DNA of 64,000 nt from Lepeophtheirus salmonis (Eukaryota; Arthropoda; Copepoda; Siphonostomatoida; Caligidae). Both the position numbers and the translations under genes were made by a program. The notes beneath the pieces are model-generated. The model searched no databases, was not told the origin of the DNA, and saw nothing but the letters and a program-made list of their open reading frames with translations. Positions 23,766-37,332 of the stretch are shown here, one piece after another. The stretch's first letter is position 1. Every line of letters begins with the position of its first letter. The stretch covers positions 24,556,002 to 24,620,001 of the forward strand of contig NC_052139.2 of assembly GCF_016086655.4 (NCBI RefSeq), in the 5' to 3' direction.

Positions 23766-24224
23766 TTTCTTTAGATTGGTTCTGGTTTATCGACGGCACC
23801 ATATGATGGATATGATATATATGAGGATATAGAGTTTATATACTTTAGTCTACACGAGGAGAATACAGAATGAATGTCATATTAATAATTTATTATACAC
23901 AACACATATACATAAACGGAACATTTATACATATGTCACTAAACTTATAGCTATGAAGATATATATAACAATGACCAATTAACATAGGTTAACGAAGCCT
24001 CTGACAACTGTACTGACTATGAAATTATTTTTTACAAATTTGTCTATAAGACTACACTATTTGTCATTTATTTTTTTTTATGATTTGGAAATTAACAATA
24101 TTCGTTGAGAGCAATTTTTTTGTCCCCAAAAAAAAAAGTTATTCGTCAAAATTTGCTCTTCAGTCAAAAATCTTTGCACTGCAGTAATTTTATTATAATC
24201 GAAAAGAAATAAAGATAAGTTATA

Positions 24225-24345
24225 ATGTGTTATTATTTATCATGAAGTTTGAACAAAATAAGGGCAATTTTCCTCCGGGGCAATCTTTCACGGAAAATTT
24301 TCTGTAGGACAGTTTTTCGTGCACGGGCCAAACGCAATTCTATCG
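24225..24345 (-). repeat. R1-associated terminal motif, inverted
   Basis: GAAGTTTGAACAAAAT is the inverse of the block at 21423 and 52222. It is followed by GGCAATTTTCCTCCGGGG and TTTTCTGTAGGACAG, which resemble 53445-53495 (GGCAATTTTCCTCC, TTTCTTTAGGACAG). This suggests an element end shared by the R1 copies. Confidence 0.5.
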
Positions 24346-27300
24346 AAAACCGTTTGTGGTACTCACACCTTTACAATGCCTTATCGTATGATCATAAGTG
24401 ACCAATAATGAACAAGATATACGTCGTTTAAAAACAGGGAGAATTATATTTTTCCAACCTAATAAAATGTATATGGGATTTTTTAAATTATTATTCTACA
24501 TAAGCTATCCTGTAATACGTGCAGCTTTTTGTCAACCCATTAGTTATCTTATCATGAAATAAGGACCAAATGATCTTTTCTAGTCAAGTTTAATTTTTAT
24601 ATGATTATTTTAGTTTAAAAGTTAAAATTTGTCAATTCAATTTTTATTGTTATGAGCTCACTTTATTTACTCTTATTTAAAAGACAGGAGAGGTAATAAA
24701 AGATAGCAGAATGGAGGTTGGTAACTTCTTTACTTTCCAAAACCAGGGATGCAGGAGTAAAAACAAAACCGACTACATCCGTTTTTGTTTTATCGTAGGA
24801 TTCTCTTGATGACACAAGAAATTAAAGTGTTTTCCGTTAAACTACGTCAGTATTTTTTTGTATATCATTTTTTCTTGACACATATAAGAATTTATGTCCT
24901 TCTAACAATATTCCAAAAATTTTGGTCGCCCAATAATTAAAAATTACTCTAAATTGTTTCGGAATACAAAAATTAGTAAAAGATCCAATCATTATTGTTA
25001 GAGTGTAAAATTTATCAGAGTTAAATAAGTCTGGAAGGGGGAAGGGGTGAATTTACTCCTTCTAAGACAATTATCCCTTATACAATCATTTCCTTTACCC
25101 TCATTACTAGAGTAGACTAATTATTGAGACTGATAAGTATTTAGGATTACCAACATACCTCTTTTGTCCGGTCATATCCTCTTCGTATATCCTGTTAGGT
25201 GTGTCCTGAGAATTTCTTAAAAATTAAAAAAATGTATAGCTTGTTTATGGGTTAAGTCGATTTAAAAATAACCCTCCAAAACAGACAATTATAGGGCTAT
25301 ATGCCCCTTTTTTTAATGGGAAAGAGCTCAACCTTTTTTTATTAAAATAATCGTTGTAATTCATACGTGGCAATGAAAAGGCACTTCCTGGAGATAAGGA
25401 CAAATCGCAATGAACGGAATAGAAAAAAGGATTTTGCTTTACATAGAAAAAATCAAACTACCTGAAGAACTTGAGATAGCTTTGGATTCATTTGAAGAAG
25501 CTATTTTAAATTTGATTTAAAAAAAAGGATGATCCTTATTATATCATTAATAATACAAAAATTGTCAATCTTCCAATCGAGTTTGTGAAATGACTTATTT
25601 TCAAGTGAAAACGTAGTAATCTAAATTTGGTAAATCTAGTAATCAAGAAGTAATAAACTACAGTTTTTCAAAAGCAAACCTCAACCACAAAAGGCAAACT
25701 TATCGAATAAAGCTAAAGGAATCCTTAAATAAACAACTGTTGGTAAAGTATGTTGCATGACTATGTAGTTTAAGAAGCTGTAAGTTTGTATGATCAAACT
25801 GGGTCTTGAATGAAATTGAAGTTCTTGTGCATTTAAAAACCTGATCCGTTTGAGAAGCTGCTCTTCGAACTCATCCTCATTTCAACCATTTGAGGTTTGT
25901 ATTACGTACTCTTTTGACTATTGATTACTTCAACTGACAAGGTGAAATACAAATGTACTAAAGTATTGACTCTACATATATCATGTTTCTCTATTTTCGT
26001 CCTCTTTTCCCAAAGCCTTCCAAAATTTCTATGCCCTGAATCCCTAAACTTCAACTTCTGCTCCAGCCTTTGTCGAATTGAGTTCTCTTATTATTGAGAG
26101 GAATATGAATTACAGTCTATGTCACAAATTGCTCTTTGGAGAATAAAAATGATGGCGATTTGTTACTTCTAAGGATGGAATAATTGTTTATATCTCTCTT
26201 AAGACAGTTGAGAGGATGTTTCTACATTCATAATTTATTTCATGCCCTGAATATTGGATCATTTATTATATTATATCTTTCTTTTTGACGAAAGAGTTTT
26301 TTGCTTCCCTTCTGTATGATATTAATTACCAAAAACTGTCAACATAATTGACAGAATGAAGTAAAACTAAAGAGTTGAAGGGATTAAGAAAATGAGAACC
26401 GGAGTAGACTTTTGAGTTCCTTTATTTTAATAATTTCTGGAAGCGAATGACGATTGTATCGTATTGGGTAATATATATTGCTTCTCTAATCCTCTTTTTG
26501 ATATGATCCGTTCTTAAATATAAATTTTTTCTATTAAGGAAGAAAAATTAACATTGATTCTATTTTAAGATTATTGACCATTCAGATTTTCATATGTATG
26601 TCAAGTGGTTTAAGTACTTCGATAAACCTCTGCATTAGGATGAATCATTTAAAGGTTTTGATTTTATGTCTATAACTTTCATCCCGATGTGTTATATACA
26701 TACATAAGCTTTTAATATTAAATAAAAAAACATCAGTATCGAGATAAACAGTAATTGTACTATTTATAAATATTTTTACAACTGAATTTTTATGTGTTTT
26801 TAAATACTTGTTTAAACTATCTACATTTTCGATCTTCTTTATTCAAATATCGTTTAAGTCTTATTGGGGATGAGTGATGAGGTAGAAAGAGAGCTTGGGA
26901 TAGGAAATTGACTTAAGGATGCAAAAAACAAAGTTAATTGTATAAATTTAGTCACTACACAGGATTTTTAGTACCTAGATATTTATTTTCAATCAAATAT
27001 CACTATTTATCATTGGCACCAAGTCATATAAAATACCCATGCTAAAAATAAAAAAAATTTATGTAATTCAATGAAATTTGTGGATTCTATGTTACAAAAA
27101 ATTAAATATGGGATCTTAGCTATAGCTGGGAAATAGCTTAGCCTTTAATTACAATACAATTTGTGACTTCAGTTCAAAGAAGACCAAATATATCTAACCT
27201 TTTCTATTCCAAGACATGAACGACTAATTGGATTGCACACTCCAATTTCTTTTTTTTTTTTTTTCATGTCCTGGAGTAGAATTATTCAATAAATGTTGAA

Positions 27301-28784
27301 AAGTTTTTACCGCTTAACAAGAGCTAATTATATATATATATATATTTTTATTATCATTGGAGACTGATGAGTTGTTGTACAAAGTAGGCTGATTCTTTTT
27401 TTTTTTTTTTTAAATGATATAATCGGGAGTATTCAGGCAATTAATGAGTATTAGGACGAGTAAATCCCTCTAGTGTTTTTTTTTTTTTAGAAAATCGAAA
27501 ATACACTAACAGCAAAATTTAGTTCGTGACACATCACTACTCCAAAAGGAGAGAAACTCTAATTGGTTAATTTCAATCAATGCTTTATAGTAGTGAAGAG
27601 AAAAAATAAAAATGGTAGAAAAGTTGCATGTTTTGTAATTTGAACGTTGCTAATCCAGAATTGAATATATATTTAGGATACAAGTTACAATTATGTACAA
27701 TATGTATAATTATTAACACATTGACCATTAGAACCGAAGGTTGTATTACTTCAAGAATCCATTCAATATTTATATTTACTTCTGTACTTCCCATAAATTA
27801 AGACATTATATAGAGTGTGTAAGTGACGTCACAGAGCCAACATCTGGACAGATTATTATTCCTTTTGAATGACGAAAATACTAAAACTACTTTTACTCCG
27901 ACTACCAAATATATATGAATGATATTTTTGTGAGATGAACTATTCTCCCGATATCATTTATATAGATGTATACACATATTTATATCCTCTATATACACTT
28001 ATACGACGAGAGATGTGGGAAGCCGCCTTAATAAAGGGAAAAGAGCTGTCAACAAAAATGGAGCTATAGACAACCGAGTTAATAAACGCACATTCGGCGC
28101 TATCGACATACAGCTACTTCATATTTAAAAAAAGGAACACACCAAAAAAATACTTTTTCTTTCAGAAATAGTATCTATACTTATATGTATACTTCGTATA
28201 GGTTGTCTTTCAACATAATAACAATCATGAACAAAACATGGAAAGGGGGAAAATCAGCTGCATATTACCATGTAAAAAAAACAAATTTCTTCACAACATT
28301 ATATATTTACAATGAATTGAAGAAGTCGCCCCTCGTTTTTATTTAATTCAATAGCAAAGGAGTGTGTAAGGAGGCAGAAAAAGTATCATAAAAAAAATTG
28401 GGCCTTGAATCCTTTTTCCTAAATTTTGCTATTTGTAAGGATAATACAGAAATGGTAATGGTGAGGATGTACAAACTGTCAGAATCATCGTGAAAAGAAA
28501 AATTTGTGTGAGCAACTTTGATGAACGATAATGAGCTTCTGTTTTTAAAAACTATAAAAACCCCAGGACATGATAGAAAAATTCGAGTGAGTGTATTTAC
28601 TTAGTATACCAAACATAGTTGTATTGTATAAAATAGTGCTCCTTACTTCTGTCAACATTTGGATATTGAAAAAAGGGAGAACACTAATATCTTTTGAGTT
28701 ACGAACATAATATGTAAGAAAATATAATAAAATTTTTTTTTGTGTACTCAAGAAGATTTAAATAATTTTTACATATCTGGCTTT
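24346..28784. other. Long stretch without a recognisable gene
   Basis: AT-rich sequence with several T-runs and a TA microsatellite (about 27331-27344). One short coding-like piece begins ATG at 25411 (RILLYIEKIKLPEELEIALD, then a stop and a shifted DDPYYIINNTKIVNLPIEF); I recognise no family for it. Nothing else stands out. Confidence 0.45.
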
Positions 28785-30045
28785 TATACTCTTCCAATAT
28801 AAAACAAAGGATTATGGATTAATTATTTTTCAGAATATTATAGTGTACATCAATAACTAAGGAACGAACAAAAACTGATCAAAATGGACAGGAAATATGC
28901 CTTTGTCATCCAGGATTGGGTCTCTTTAAAAATGAGTATCCAGAGGGTCTTTGCAGCTACAACCACCAACTGGAGCTCACCATCAATTATAACATTAATA
29001 GTTAATAAACTTGTTTCCTAATTCACCCAGGATCCTACAATGTATTTTAATACTTTGTGTGTTAAAATGGTTAAATAATAACAGTTGCCTTGTTATATTG
29101 TTGTCATATAATTTTTTTTTAATTTTCCATAATATACAAACCAGCAAATTCAGTTTGTTGCTTAACAATATATACAACACAACGTAATGACAACCATGAA
29201 GTTAACAAGACTATAAAACCCCACCAAATTGTATATCAACTCATTTGGAGTTTTTCAGTCTCTTTAGTGTTATCTTTTTCTTGCATATAAAAAAATGAAT
29301 CCAGGTTTTACTAAGATATACTTTGAAACAGGAGCAATGGGCATATCTGTTTATCAAACGTATGAAGCTATGACACTAATGGTGTGTGCAATCATATGTC
29401 AGGATTCAACAAAATGCTTGGCCTTCAACTATAAAATGAACGAGTGTGAATTGATTGATAAATACGCCATTCATGACAATAGTACTAACATGATTTACAT
29501 AAGAGAACGTCAGCGGACTTAAATAATGAGTTATTAATTATTAAAACAAATAGATTAAATTATTTATATTCCTTTGAACCCTGTGTTTATTGGAATCAGA
29601 ATACAGAATCATCATTAATCAATACAAAACAGACGATGACATTGGAAGATTGTATATTAGAATGCAGAAATCATACAAATTGTAATCATGTTGTACTAAA
29701 TCTTAGAAATAATATTTGCCACATGAAAGGAAGAATACATTCTCTTTTCTGAAAATAATGATGTCATCACTGCAAAGCAATGTCTGGGAGTATTGAAGAA
29801 AGTTAGAAATGTAATTAAATTGATATGAGCCATTTTGTATTCAACCATTGTTTTATTTAAACAAATACAAAAAGTTTGATGATTATTTTAATATGAAATA
29901 AATTAAATTAATAATATTGGGGTATTTTATTTGAGCTACATTGTGATACATTGCTGCTTATATTTCTGATTCAAAGAAACTGTACGTTGTAAACTCTATC
30001 TTGGTAAGCACAAGTATAGACTTTATAATAAAGTTTTATTATTTA
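28785..30045 (+). repeat. Right arm of ~1.3-kb inverted repeat (partner 7108-8400)
   Basis: Inverted counterpart of 7108-8400, carrying the same exons, intron and flanks. Shared landmarks include ACTGATCAAAA near its start, CACCCAGGATCCTAC, the two PAN-like exons, and GGGGTATTTTATTTGAGC near its end. Confidence 0.8.
29268..29828 (+). pseudogene. PAN/Apple-like two-exon gene remnant, copy 2
   Basis: Exon A (29268-29508, ATG at 29295) is open and keeps the Cys blocks, including CQDSTKCLAFNYKMNEC. The GT at its donor is kept but the context is weakened (GTCAGC instead of GTAAGC). The exon B acceptor reads GAAC where copy 1 has GAAG, so the AG is lost. Exon B (29580-29828) carries one extra base near CATTCTCTTTTCTG that shifts its frame before the last Cys. 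Copy 1 is broken in exon A and copy 2 at the acceptor and exon B, so the lesions are complementary. Read without splicing, exon A runs to a TAA at 29520 and gives a 75-residue product. Function would be extracellular binding if expressed; this is inference. Confidence 0.6.
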
Positions 30046-30189
30046 CAAATAATTTGAGATATTCTTTCCAGTTAAAAATGAAAGTGACTCGTGAACACTT
30101 GTGTGCGATCATTTATCATAATCTTTCAACGTACAGGGTTGTACATTGAAATCTGAACACTTACTAATTCAATACTTTATTAAAAAGTT

Positions 30190-30290
30190 AATAAAATGAC
30201 ACTTGAACGTTATCGACAAATTTTCATTCCCATTTGGGCGTCTCCTAGACCAGGTTGTCTATGTACATCTTCAGCAAGTCCAAATATTAG
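30190..30290 (+). repeat. Fragment shared with 17685-17780
   Basis: CACTTGAACGTTATCGACAA and the following ATTTnCATT, CTCCnAGACCA-like and TCAGCAAGTCCAAA blocks match the start of the transposon-like stretch at 17685, with indels. It is a short dispersed-repeat remnant. Confidence 0.45.
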
Positions 30291-30545
30291 GCTAAAAGAA
30301 GGGCATACATTAAATTTAAAACTACCTTCAACAAATTTATTATGTCATCGAAAGTACCAAGATTGAAGTCCAAAACTTTTAACCGTCTTCTTAATGCCTT
30401 AAACTTGGTAGAGGAAATCTTTGTTGAAGTAGCATCTCGTATCCTGTAGTACCATAAACAACTCATAGCTGTAATCCTTTTCTTATGGTGTAAGGAGACC
30501 AAAAGGCAATATTTTTTGCACAGACAACGTAGCTTACCAAAAAAA

Positions 30546-33500
30546 AAAAAAAAATTGTGTCCATTCTACCAGAAGAATATACACTCGTTGTGACCTACTT
30601 GCCTGAATTAGGGTGGAGTTCATGAGTTTATGTGGAAAAATTAAAGGTGGATACTCAGGCTTCATTAGAGCTAAACAGTGGTTGATCATCAAACTTCATA
30701 AAACTAAGTGTTTTTCTTGGTTTTGGTTCTTTAGAATAGGAAAATTTGCATGGGATTGCATCAGGTCTTAAATGTCTCCGTTTTCGTCTCCTTCAATCTG
30801 GTCAGTTGTTGACAATATAAGTCCAAATTCCCTAAATAGATTAAATTATACAATTAACTTCATGTGTGTTCTCTCAAAAGTGCCATCTTGTGGAAGGACC
30901 TTTCAAGGACGTGTATTCAACTTTTCGTTGAATGAATTATATAAAGGCTGCTGATAGTTTTATAATAAAAAAAGTGTAATAAACGTCATGAAAGGAAATT
31001 TTGAGGTTACCAAGGCAATATATATTTTTTTTTTCTTTAACATACCAAAGGGTTCGTATGATTTACAAATCTAAATATAATTTATAATTAAACATATATT
31101 TGGAATTTAAAATTTATTTGGTAGATTATATTGAATATAGGTAACCATAGTGTTGATATCTATTCAATAAATAATGTAGATATCCAAAATGTTTTTAATA
31201 TTAATTATGTACTTAAACTATTTGATGAGGTTTAATATGGCCATATTTGTATCTAAGTCTGTAATGGATATAACATTGTTAGGAATATCTCCAAAAACAA
31301 AAGGTCAAATTGATCTATAATCTGGTTTGTTTAAAAGAATTCAACGCACAATTGAAGTTTACTCTTTTTTATTTAAAAAAAGTAAAAGTGCTCATTCTTA
31401 TTTCATCTAGGCCCGCTAAACGTAAAGATAGTGCACGATTGTCCATCTTAAGAATATTTTTCTTCTTTATAAACACAGGGAACACAACGCCTGGTGTGAT
31501 GAATGATTTGATTTCTCAACCTCCCACGCGCTCATAAAAAGACGAGCAGAATATTGTAAAATTATAATAATAATAAAACAAACATAAAAGAGATTAATAT
31601 ATATAAAAGTAAATATATATATATTGGTTATAGAGCTCAATTGTTTACTAACATTGGAATTGGAATTAGAAGAAATCAAAATCCAATCGGTGTTCTGTTA
31701 GACCATGATGTTTTACATTTGATTTCCAACTTGATTATGAATTAAAGTAGTTGTGTCAAATTGGCGATTTTTTAAAAACTTTTATAGATTTAATTAATAA
31801 ATGGAAGATAATCATTTTATTATCGTCCAAGTATCTCCTTATAGACCAAATGGAAGAAAATGTTTCGAAGAATAATCAATAAAAACCCTCTGTAAATAAT
31901 TTTAGCTCCCTATTTGAACTTGTTTGCATCATATAATGTTATATCAATATCATTAAATTTGAAAATTATCTTAATCCGCATGAGTGTAAATGGAAATAGA
32001 AAAATTATATGCTAATAACTGCAGACATTAGTATTCTTATTAATTATTAAAAAAAAAAAAAATCCAAACAGACTATAAAGAAGGCAGCGCCATAATTTAT
32101 AAAGTTGTAGCTCCTCCACATACATGAAAAATATGAATAAATGATTATATGAAAAAGAAAAGACTGTTTTCAAAGGAAGGTTTGGTGTCGCAAAAACCAT
32201 CTAGGGTACACAAAAACTTCATTCATTTATTCCCAAATTAGACCAATCAATAAGAGTTCACTTGTATAGTGAATCAGAGGAGTAAAAAGTTGAATCCGTT
32301 CTATAATTTAAGTTTAAAATCAAAATGATTGACTCAATCAAATTTATATATTTTATAAAATATATAAATTTTCAAATATATTATATTGCAATTTTATTTT
32401 ATTAATCAAAAGAAAATATGTACATATATTATATATAATACGAGTTCAAATATAGAACAATAATAAATACGAATATGCTATAAAAGCAGCTCTATACACT
32501 CTTCATGATGCTCTGGTTGGAAGTGATCCCATTAAGATCCCACTCTTAATTTTGTATATGCTTGAAAACACGAGAATTAAAACAAAATCGGATTTGCTGC
32601 TTGAAAAGAGGGCAATTTTGAAAGCCGCACCAGAGCTCCACACTTTTATTTTTGATTAAAATAAGATTATAATTGAATATAAGATAAAGTTTGTGTTCTT
32701 GTGCATCTTTTGACGTAATTTATGTAAAAATCAAGCCATTATGACCGGAATTATGGCCTTCTAAACAACACAGGTCCAACGCATAAGTCCCATCTTTGAG
32801 CGGGCCTAGAACAGCCCAGGTGAGTCACAGAACCCTAATATTTCACACACTCTCTTATTTTATATAGAAAAGCCAGTTCACTAAAAATCATCAAAATCGG
32901 AGATGATCATGTCGTAAATTGCAAAAAGTGTGCCCACTTGACGTGGAATGATCCATTAGATAGAGATACTAAACAACCTTGACAATCAAAAGAAACTAGG
33001 TTGGGCTCTTGCTAGTGCAAAACCTCCCTCTAAAATAAAATTGAGAAATGTATCTGAATTTGTTCCAAAGTTGTTATAGATTATTCAATTTGTACGTTTT
33101 GTCTTACATTCACCTTTCAAAGTTTAATTGTTTTTACTGTGGCCAAGTATAACCTTACAATAACTTCTTGGATCACTTGAGATTTTGATAACATTTTGAA
33201 TTCTCTAAATTTGATTATTATTATTTGTCTTCATACATGTCACATTCAAACTTGATGCCGGGTAAATGCCCTCTAACTGTAGACTTTGAATAGAATTATT
33301 AGCGAAAAAATCATTTTAACCAAAATTTTAAAGACATACTCGTCTCATCGGTCTGGTTATTTGAAAATATTTATGACAGTTCAACAAACACCTTCACAAA
33401 TATTTTGTATAATGTCTTCAATGACGTCATAATTAAAAGTGACGCATTCTTTGAAACCGTACAGTTGAGACATATATATATATATATGAAATAAAATGGA

Positions 33501-34570
33501 CAAATTCATAATAAATTATGTGAAACTCCATCAAATTGCTATAAAAATACAAAAAAAACCCCATAATAATAACATATTTATTAAATACTATTTGATGCTA
33601 ATGATGAACACTGATATTTGAATGAATTCCAAGTAGTATATTATAAAATCTCTCGAAAGTTGCTAGATTTGTACAAGGAAAATGGAAAGATATCTAAAGT
33701 GTTAGCGGAGTTAATAACATGTTTGTTATACATGGCTTGATATGTAACATGTATAAGTTTGCCCGCAGGTCATACTTTCAGTTTTAACTTGTAAATTGGA
33801 GACAGCTACAGAGGATAGACGAAATTTGATACTTGTAACTTGTAACTTGTTAATAATAAGGAAATAACCTGGGAAAACGAAGAATATATTACAAACGTAG
33901 GAGGTAACGGATCTTGTCTTTTTGTAGATAGTCAGACAATAAGCACTTTGGAGGATCATGAAAGTAATATTAAAAAGGACTTGGGTTGTTTCGTATGAAG
34001 TATTTCAGGGTAGGGACTTGGATTCGATCTGTGGATGAGGCCGAAACAGATTAAATCTTATTTAGTAAAATACTAAGACTCTTTCTTGTATCTACCATGA
34101 GCTAAGCCTTTACAATATAATTATGAAACAAACTTTGCCCAGAAGTGTATGTTGATAAGGAGCCAATTTTTTTTTTTTGGTAGTTTAGGCAGGTGCTTCA
34201 TTTTATTAGAAGACCCAAGTAGGTTCACCAATGATAGATTTGAATGAACATGATCTAATGAAACTTTATGACAGCTAAGCTGTTATGTTCCAAAACATTA
34301 TTCAAATTGTGAGAATTACCATTTTGATTTTCATTTTTTAACATCCCCAAATTACACTCGATGTTTTAATCACTAGTTATAAGAGTTAGTATATTTTGGA
34401 GTCAGAATAGAATTGAGAATCGGGGTACGGCACTAAAATCTCAACTTTAATGGGTACGACATATATTCCCTCTGCTGAGGACTCTGAGACTACCAACAAT
34501 GACCATGGAGGTGAAAAAAGCAAAGCTGAAGACAAGGGAAGGCTACCAGGAGTACTCCGAGGTCTTCATG
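30546..34570. other. No recognised gene; one open frame at 32450-32658
   Basis: Mostly AT-rich DNA. At 32450-32658 (+) a frame bounded upstream by TAG stays open for about 65 codons without a start Met, reading through ALYTLHDALVGSDPIKIPLL to TAA. It could be an exon (an AAATATAG acceptor lies just upstream) or chance. Nothing else is supported. Confidence 0.35.
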
Positions 34571-34599
34571 ACCCAGTTAGGTGACCCGATACTTACTGG

Positions 34600-36370
34600 G
34601 TGGGAGCCATAGCCAAAGGAAATCCAGACCAGAACCAGAGTGGAGACTGATCTGTAAACTGTGTCTTGAGTTGAGAGTTCTCGCATACAGTCCTCAGATA
34701 GATGAGAAATATTCCAGACACTTTCAATATGACTGGTTCCGGTTGTTCCCAAGGCTAAAATTTAACGAGGGTGAAAAATCCTATAATTTTTTATCTGTTC
34801 CATATTTTCCATTTCCAAATATAAGAAATTTGAGTTCAAAACACGGAGAAATAGTTTCTCGTTGAAAGCTCATTGAAATAACAAAAAATACACACTGTTG
34901 ATGGAAAAGTGGATCAATTTCCTCGCATCAAAGAGAAAGAATACCTCGGTTCTCGGACAGTTTTAGTCTCATAATACTGAGGAAGTCATGGAGTGGAGAG
35001 CCTATTTGAGGCATCTTTACCGAACGGTTGGGTTCATCGCAATGCAAGGATTGGATTTTTGGGGCGATTCCGAAAAAAAGAGAAAAGTTGACGAAATGTA
35101 ATGGAAACAACCCACAAAAACTTCTTGGAGCTTTTGTCCCTGTGTTTGCACGACAATCAAATTCTCAATGATAAACTGGAGGGCGAGGTCGAAAAAATTA
35201 ATTCAACTGGGCAGGTTTTCCAACTAGACTTCACTTGACACCCAAAATGGGATGATAGAAATTATAGCATCCAAAGTGGCAGAGAATGTAATTGAAGATG
35301 TCACGACTTGTGTCGGCGATGATACTGGTTCTCTTTGATAATTGATGGGACATCTGATATATCAAATATGGACCAGTTTAGTCTTTCATGTCTACCACCT
35401 GCAGGAGCTCTACGCTACAATACTTTATCTCTAGAAATGGTCAAAATCATGAAGCCACGCATAATAATGAGAAAAGATAAGAATACAGTTTCGAGGTCAA
35501 AAGTAACTTCTCTGCTCAAAAGCATTTTCATTCACGAATTTGTTTTTGGCAACGAACTGTTGAAGGTACTCCTAAGACACACCCATCATGTCAGATGAAC
35601 TTCAAGGCTGAAAGGTTGACCTAACAAAGGCTCGAAAACAAGTCAACCTAATGATTAGGACTCTTAAAGATCTTAAGAATGAGAAACGCTGTGAATCAAT
35701 CTGGAAACTTGCTGATTTTAAGTCGTGTGAGCTGAAATCAGTAACCGACCAGATAGACTCAATTGATTTGGACTTTAAGGAGGTGAAGATTCCAAGGAAA
35801 GTAAAGTGGAAAAAAGCAACTGAATACTACTTTCGTAAGCCACATTTCGATGTTGCAATCAATAAATTTGTATCGGAGCTTGAGAGCAGATTTGCCACTT
35901 ATGATACAAATATCACAATGGATCTCATTGTAATTGTCAATGACAGTGAGGTGAATACTTGTGTCATTGAGCGTATCGCCAAGCACTACAGATTTGATCT
36001 CGAGCAGCTCCAGGCAGATCATGTAATGGTTCAGCAATTCTGTTTAATATTATAATGTTTCATTTTATGTACTATGTTTAAAAATTTATGTTTCTCTAGC
36101 CAGATATTGACACAGAAGACATGGTTTCGTCACAAATTGCTGGAAAGTTAATAAGCTCGGGAGTGTTCCGCCTGATGCCGGAGCTATACAAGTTGATCAT
36201 AATCATGACTTCAATACCCATCAGCAGGTGTGAGGCGGAGCGGTTATTTTCCTGTCTCAGAAGGCTCAAGAGCCACATGAGTACCACCATCGGCCAAGAG
36301 AAGCTTTCCTTCCTTACCCTCTTGAACATGGAGAAGGTGGCAGGGACAAGGTGCACCATGAATACATAAG
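34600..36370 (+). pseudogene. ZMYM/hAT-type transposase remnant
   Basis: Blocks follow the order of arthropod 'zinc finger MYM-type 1-like' hAT proteins. A TTF-type zinc-finger start has FQYDWFRLFPRLKFNEGEKS (about 34720). A central linker has LELLSLCLHDNQILNDKLEG, then NGMIEIIASKVAENVIEDV (about 35250). LIIDGTSDISNMDQFSL (35335) holds the first catalytic Asp region. A long middle frame (35651-36055) follows, and finally the hAT C-terminal dimerisation domain (36121-36369) with SIPISRCEAERLFSCLRRLK. Stops and shifts break it into several frames, so it cannot make a full protein. An 8-bp duplication and terminal repeats were not found. Confidence 0.75.
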
Positions 36371-36442
36371 GCAGTTTGATTGACACTTTGCATCAAGGAA
36401 AGAGAGGAAAAACTTGTTCTTCTAATCATGATAAAGAACACA

Positions 36443-36830
36443 TGCATTTTTTCTTCAATCATTTCAATGATTTATTTTAGATGTGAGTTCAGAACATTAA
36501 GACTTGTGAACATAATCTGCTACCTTTTCGGTCGATGTAACTGTTATATAGTCAATTATAATCTCTTCCATTTACTTCATCGTTTATTTTTTTCTAAATA
36601 CTCATAGAGGTTTAAATTGTTTGACTTAATTTTATATTAAAAAAAATTTTGCTCTCATTCTTCCCCCATGCATTTTATACTACTTCCTTTCTGAATAGAT
36701 TAGCATTTACTTTCCATATAGAGCTTTTCCTTATAATTTGATTTTTCCCAATGTTTGCCTGAAGAAATAGCATTTGTCATGTTTGAATGTCCCAGTTTCA
36801 CCACTCAAAATCAACCGTTCAGCACAAACA
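36443..36830 (+). repeat. Module A, copy 1
   Basis: Matches 37333-37735 in the same orientation: shared runs include GAAATTGTTTGACTTAATTT-type, TGCATTTTATACT, TAGAGCTTTTCCTTA and TGTTTGCCTGAAGAAA. It follows the hAT C-terminal domain directly and may be the 3' non-coding part of that element. Confidence 0.7.
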
Positions 36831-36834
36831 GCAG

Positions 36835-37260
36835 TGTAATATCACTAAAATAATTAGTTTTTTTATTACTCAACGAAAATGGATCCTTTGGTTTTATAAC
36901 ACAAAATGAGTCATGGGTCGAGCAAGGTCACTGATGAAAAAGCTAACACTATCTAAAATCAAAAATACAGCTATGATATATCAAGGAAACTTATATTGCC
37001 AGCATGCTAACAATCATTACAAAATTCCTCCTTCTCACAGAGCGTTCCTTCAAAAGTACGATACGTATCAAAAAAATACGCCCCCCCTCCTTAGGGAGAA
37101 TATGAAGATTATTATAATGAGTTGATCCAAAGTATCCGAAAAACTAAAAATGCTTTAAGTGTTGACTTCCGAAGGGACTTTTATTAGGGGTGAGAATAAA
37201 TATGTTGATCTGGATAAGTTTAAATACGCAATATTATGTTTTTAGGAAAAAATTAGTCTC
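36835..37260 (+). repeat. Module B, copy 1
   Basis: Begins GTAATATCACTAAAATAATT and matches 38712-39400. The runs AGTGTTGACTTCCGAAGGGA and CTTTTATTAGGGGTGAGAA are identical in both. Relative to copy 2 it lacks about 230 bp between GGGGTGAGAA and ATAAATAT. It is contiguous with module A copy 1. Confidence 0.7.
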
Positions 37261-37332
37261 ATAAATTGAAGACTCTTTCAGTAAATACTATCTGTTTAGT
37301 AACAAACAGCTGAAGACAATTAAACAGTCTTT

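Noticed and set aside
32478..32487. Canonical-looking TATA box (CTATAAAAGC)
   Set aside because: No downstream gene, initiator or transcript start could be tied to it; such strings are expected in AT-rich DNA.
34543..36462. Minus-strand frames over the hAT remnant
   Set aside because: They are antisense shadows of the plus-strand transposase blocks, which carry the recognisable motifs.
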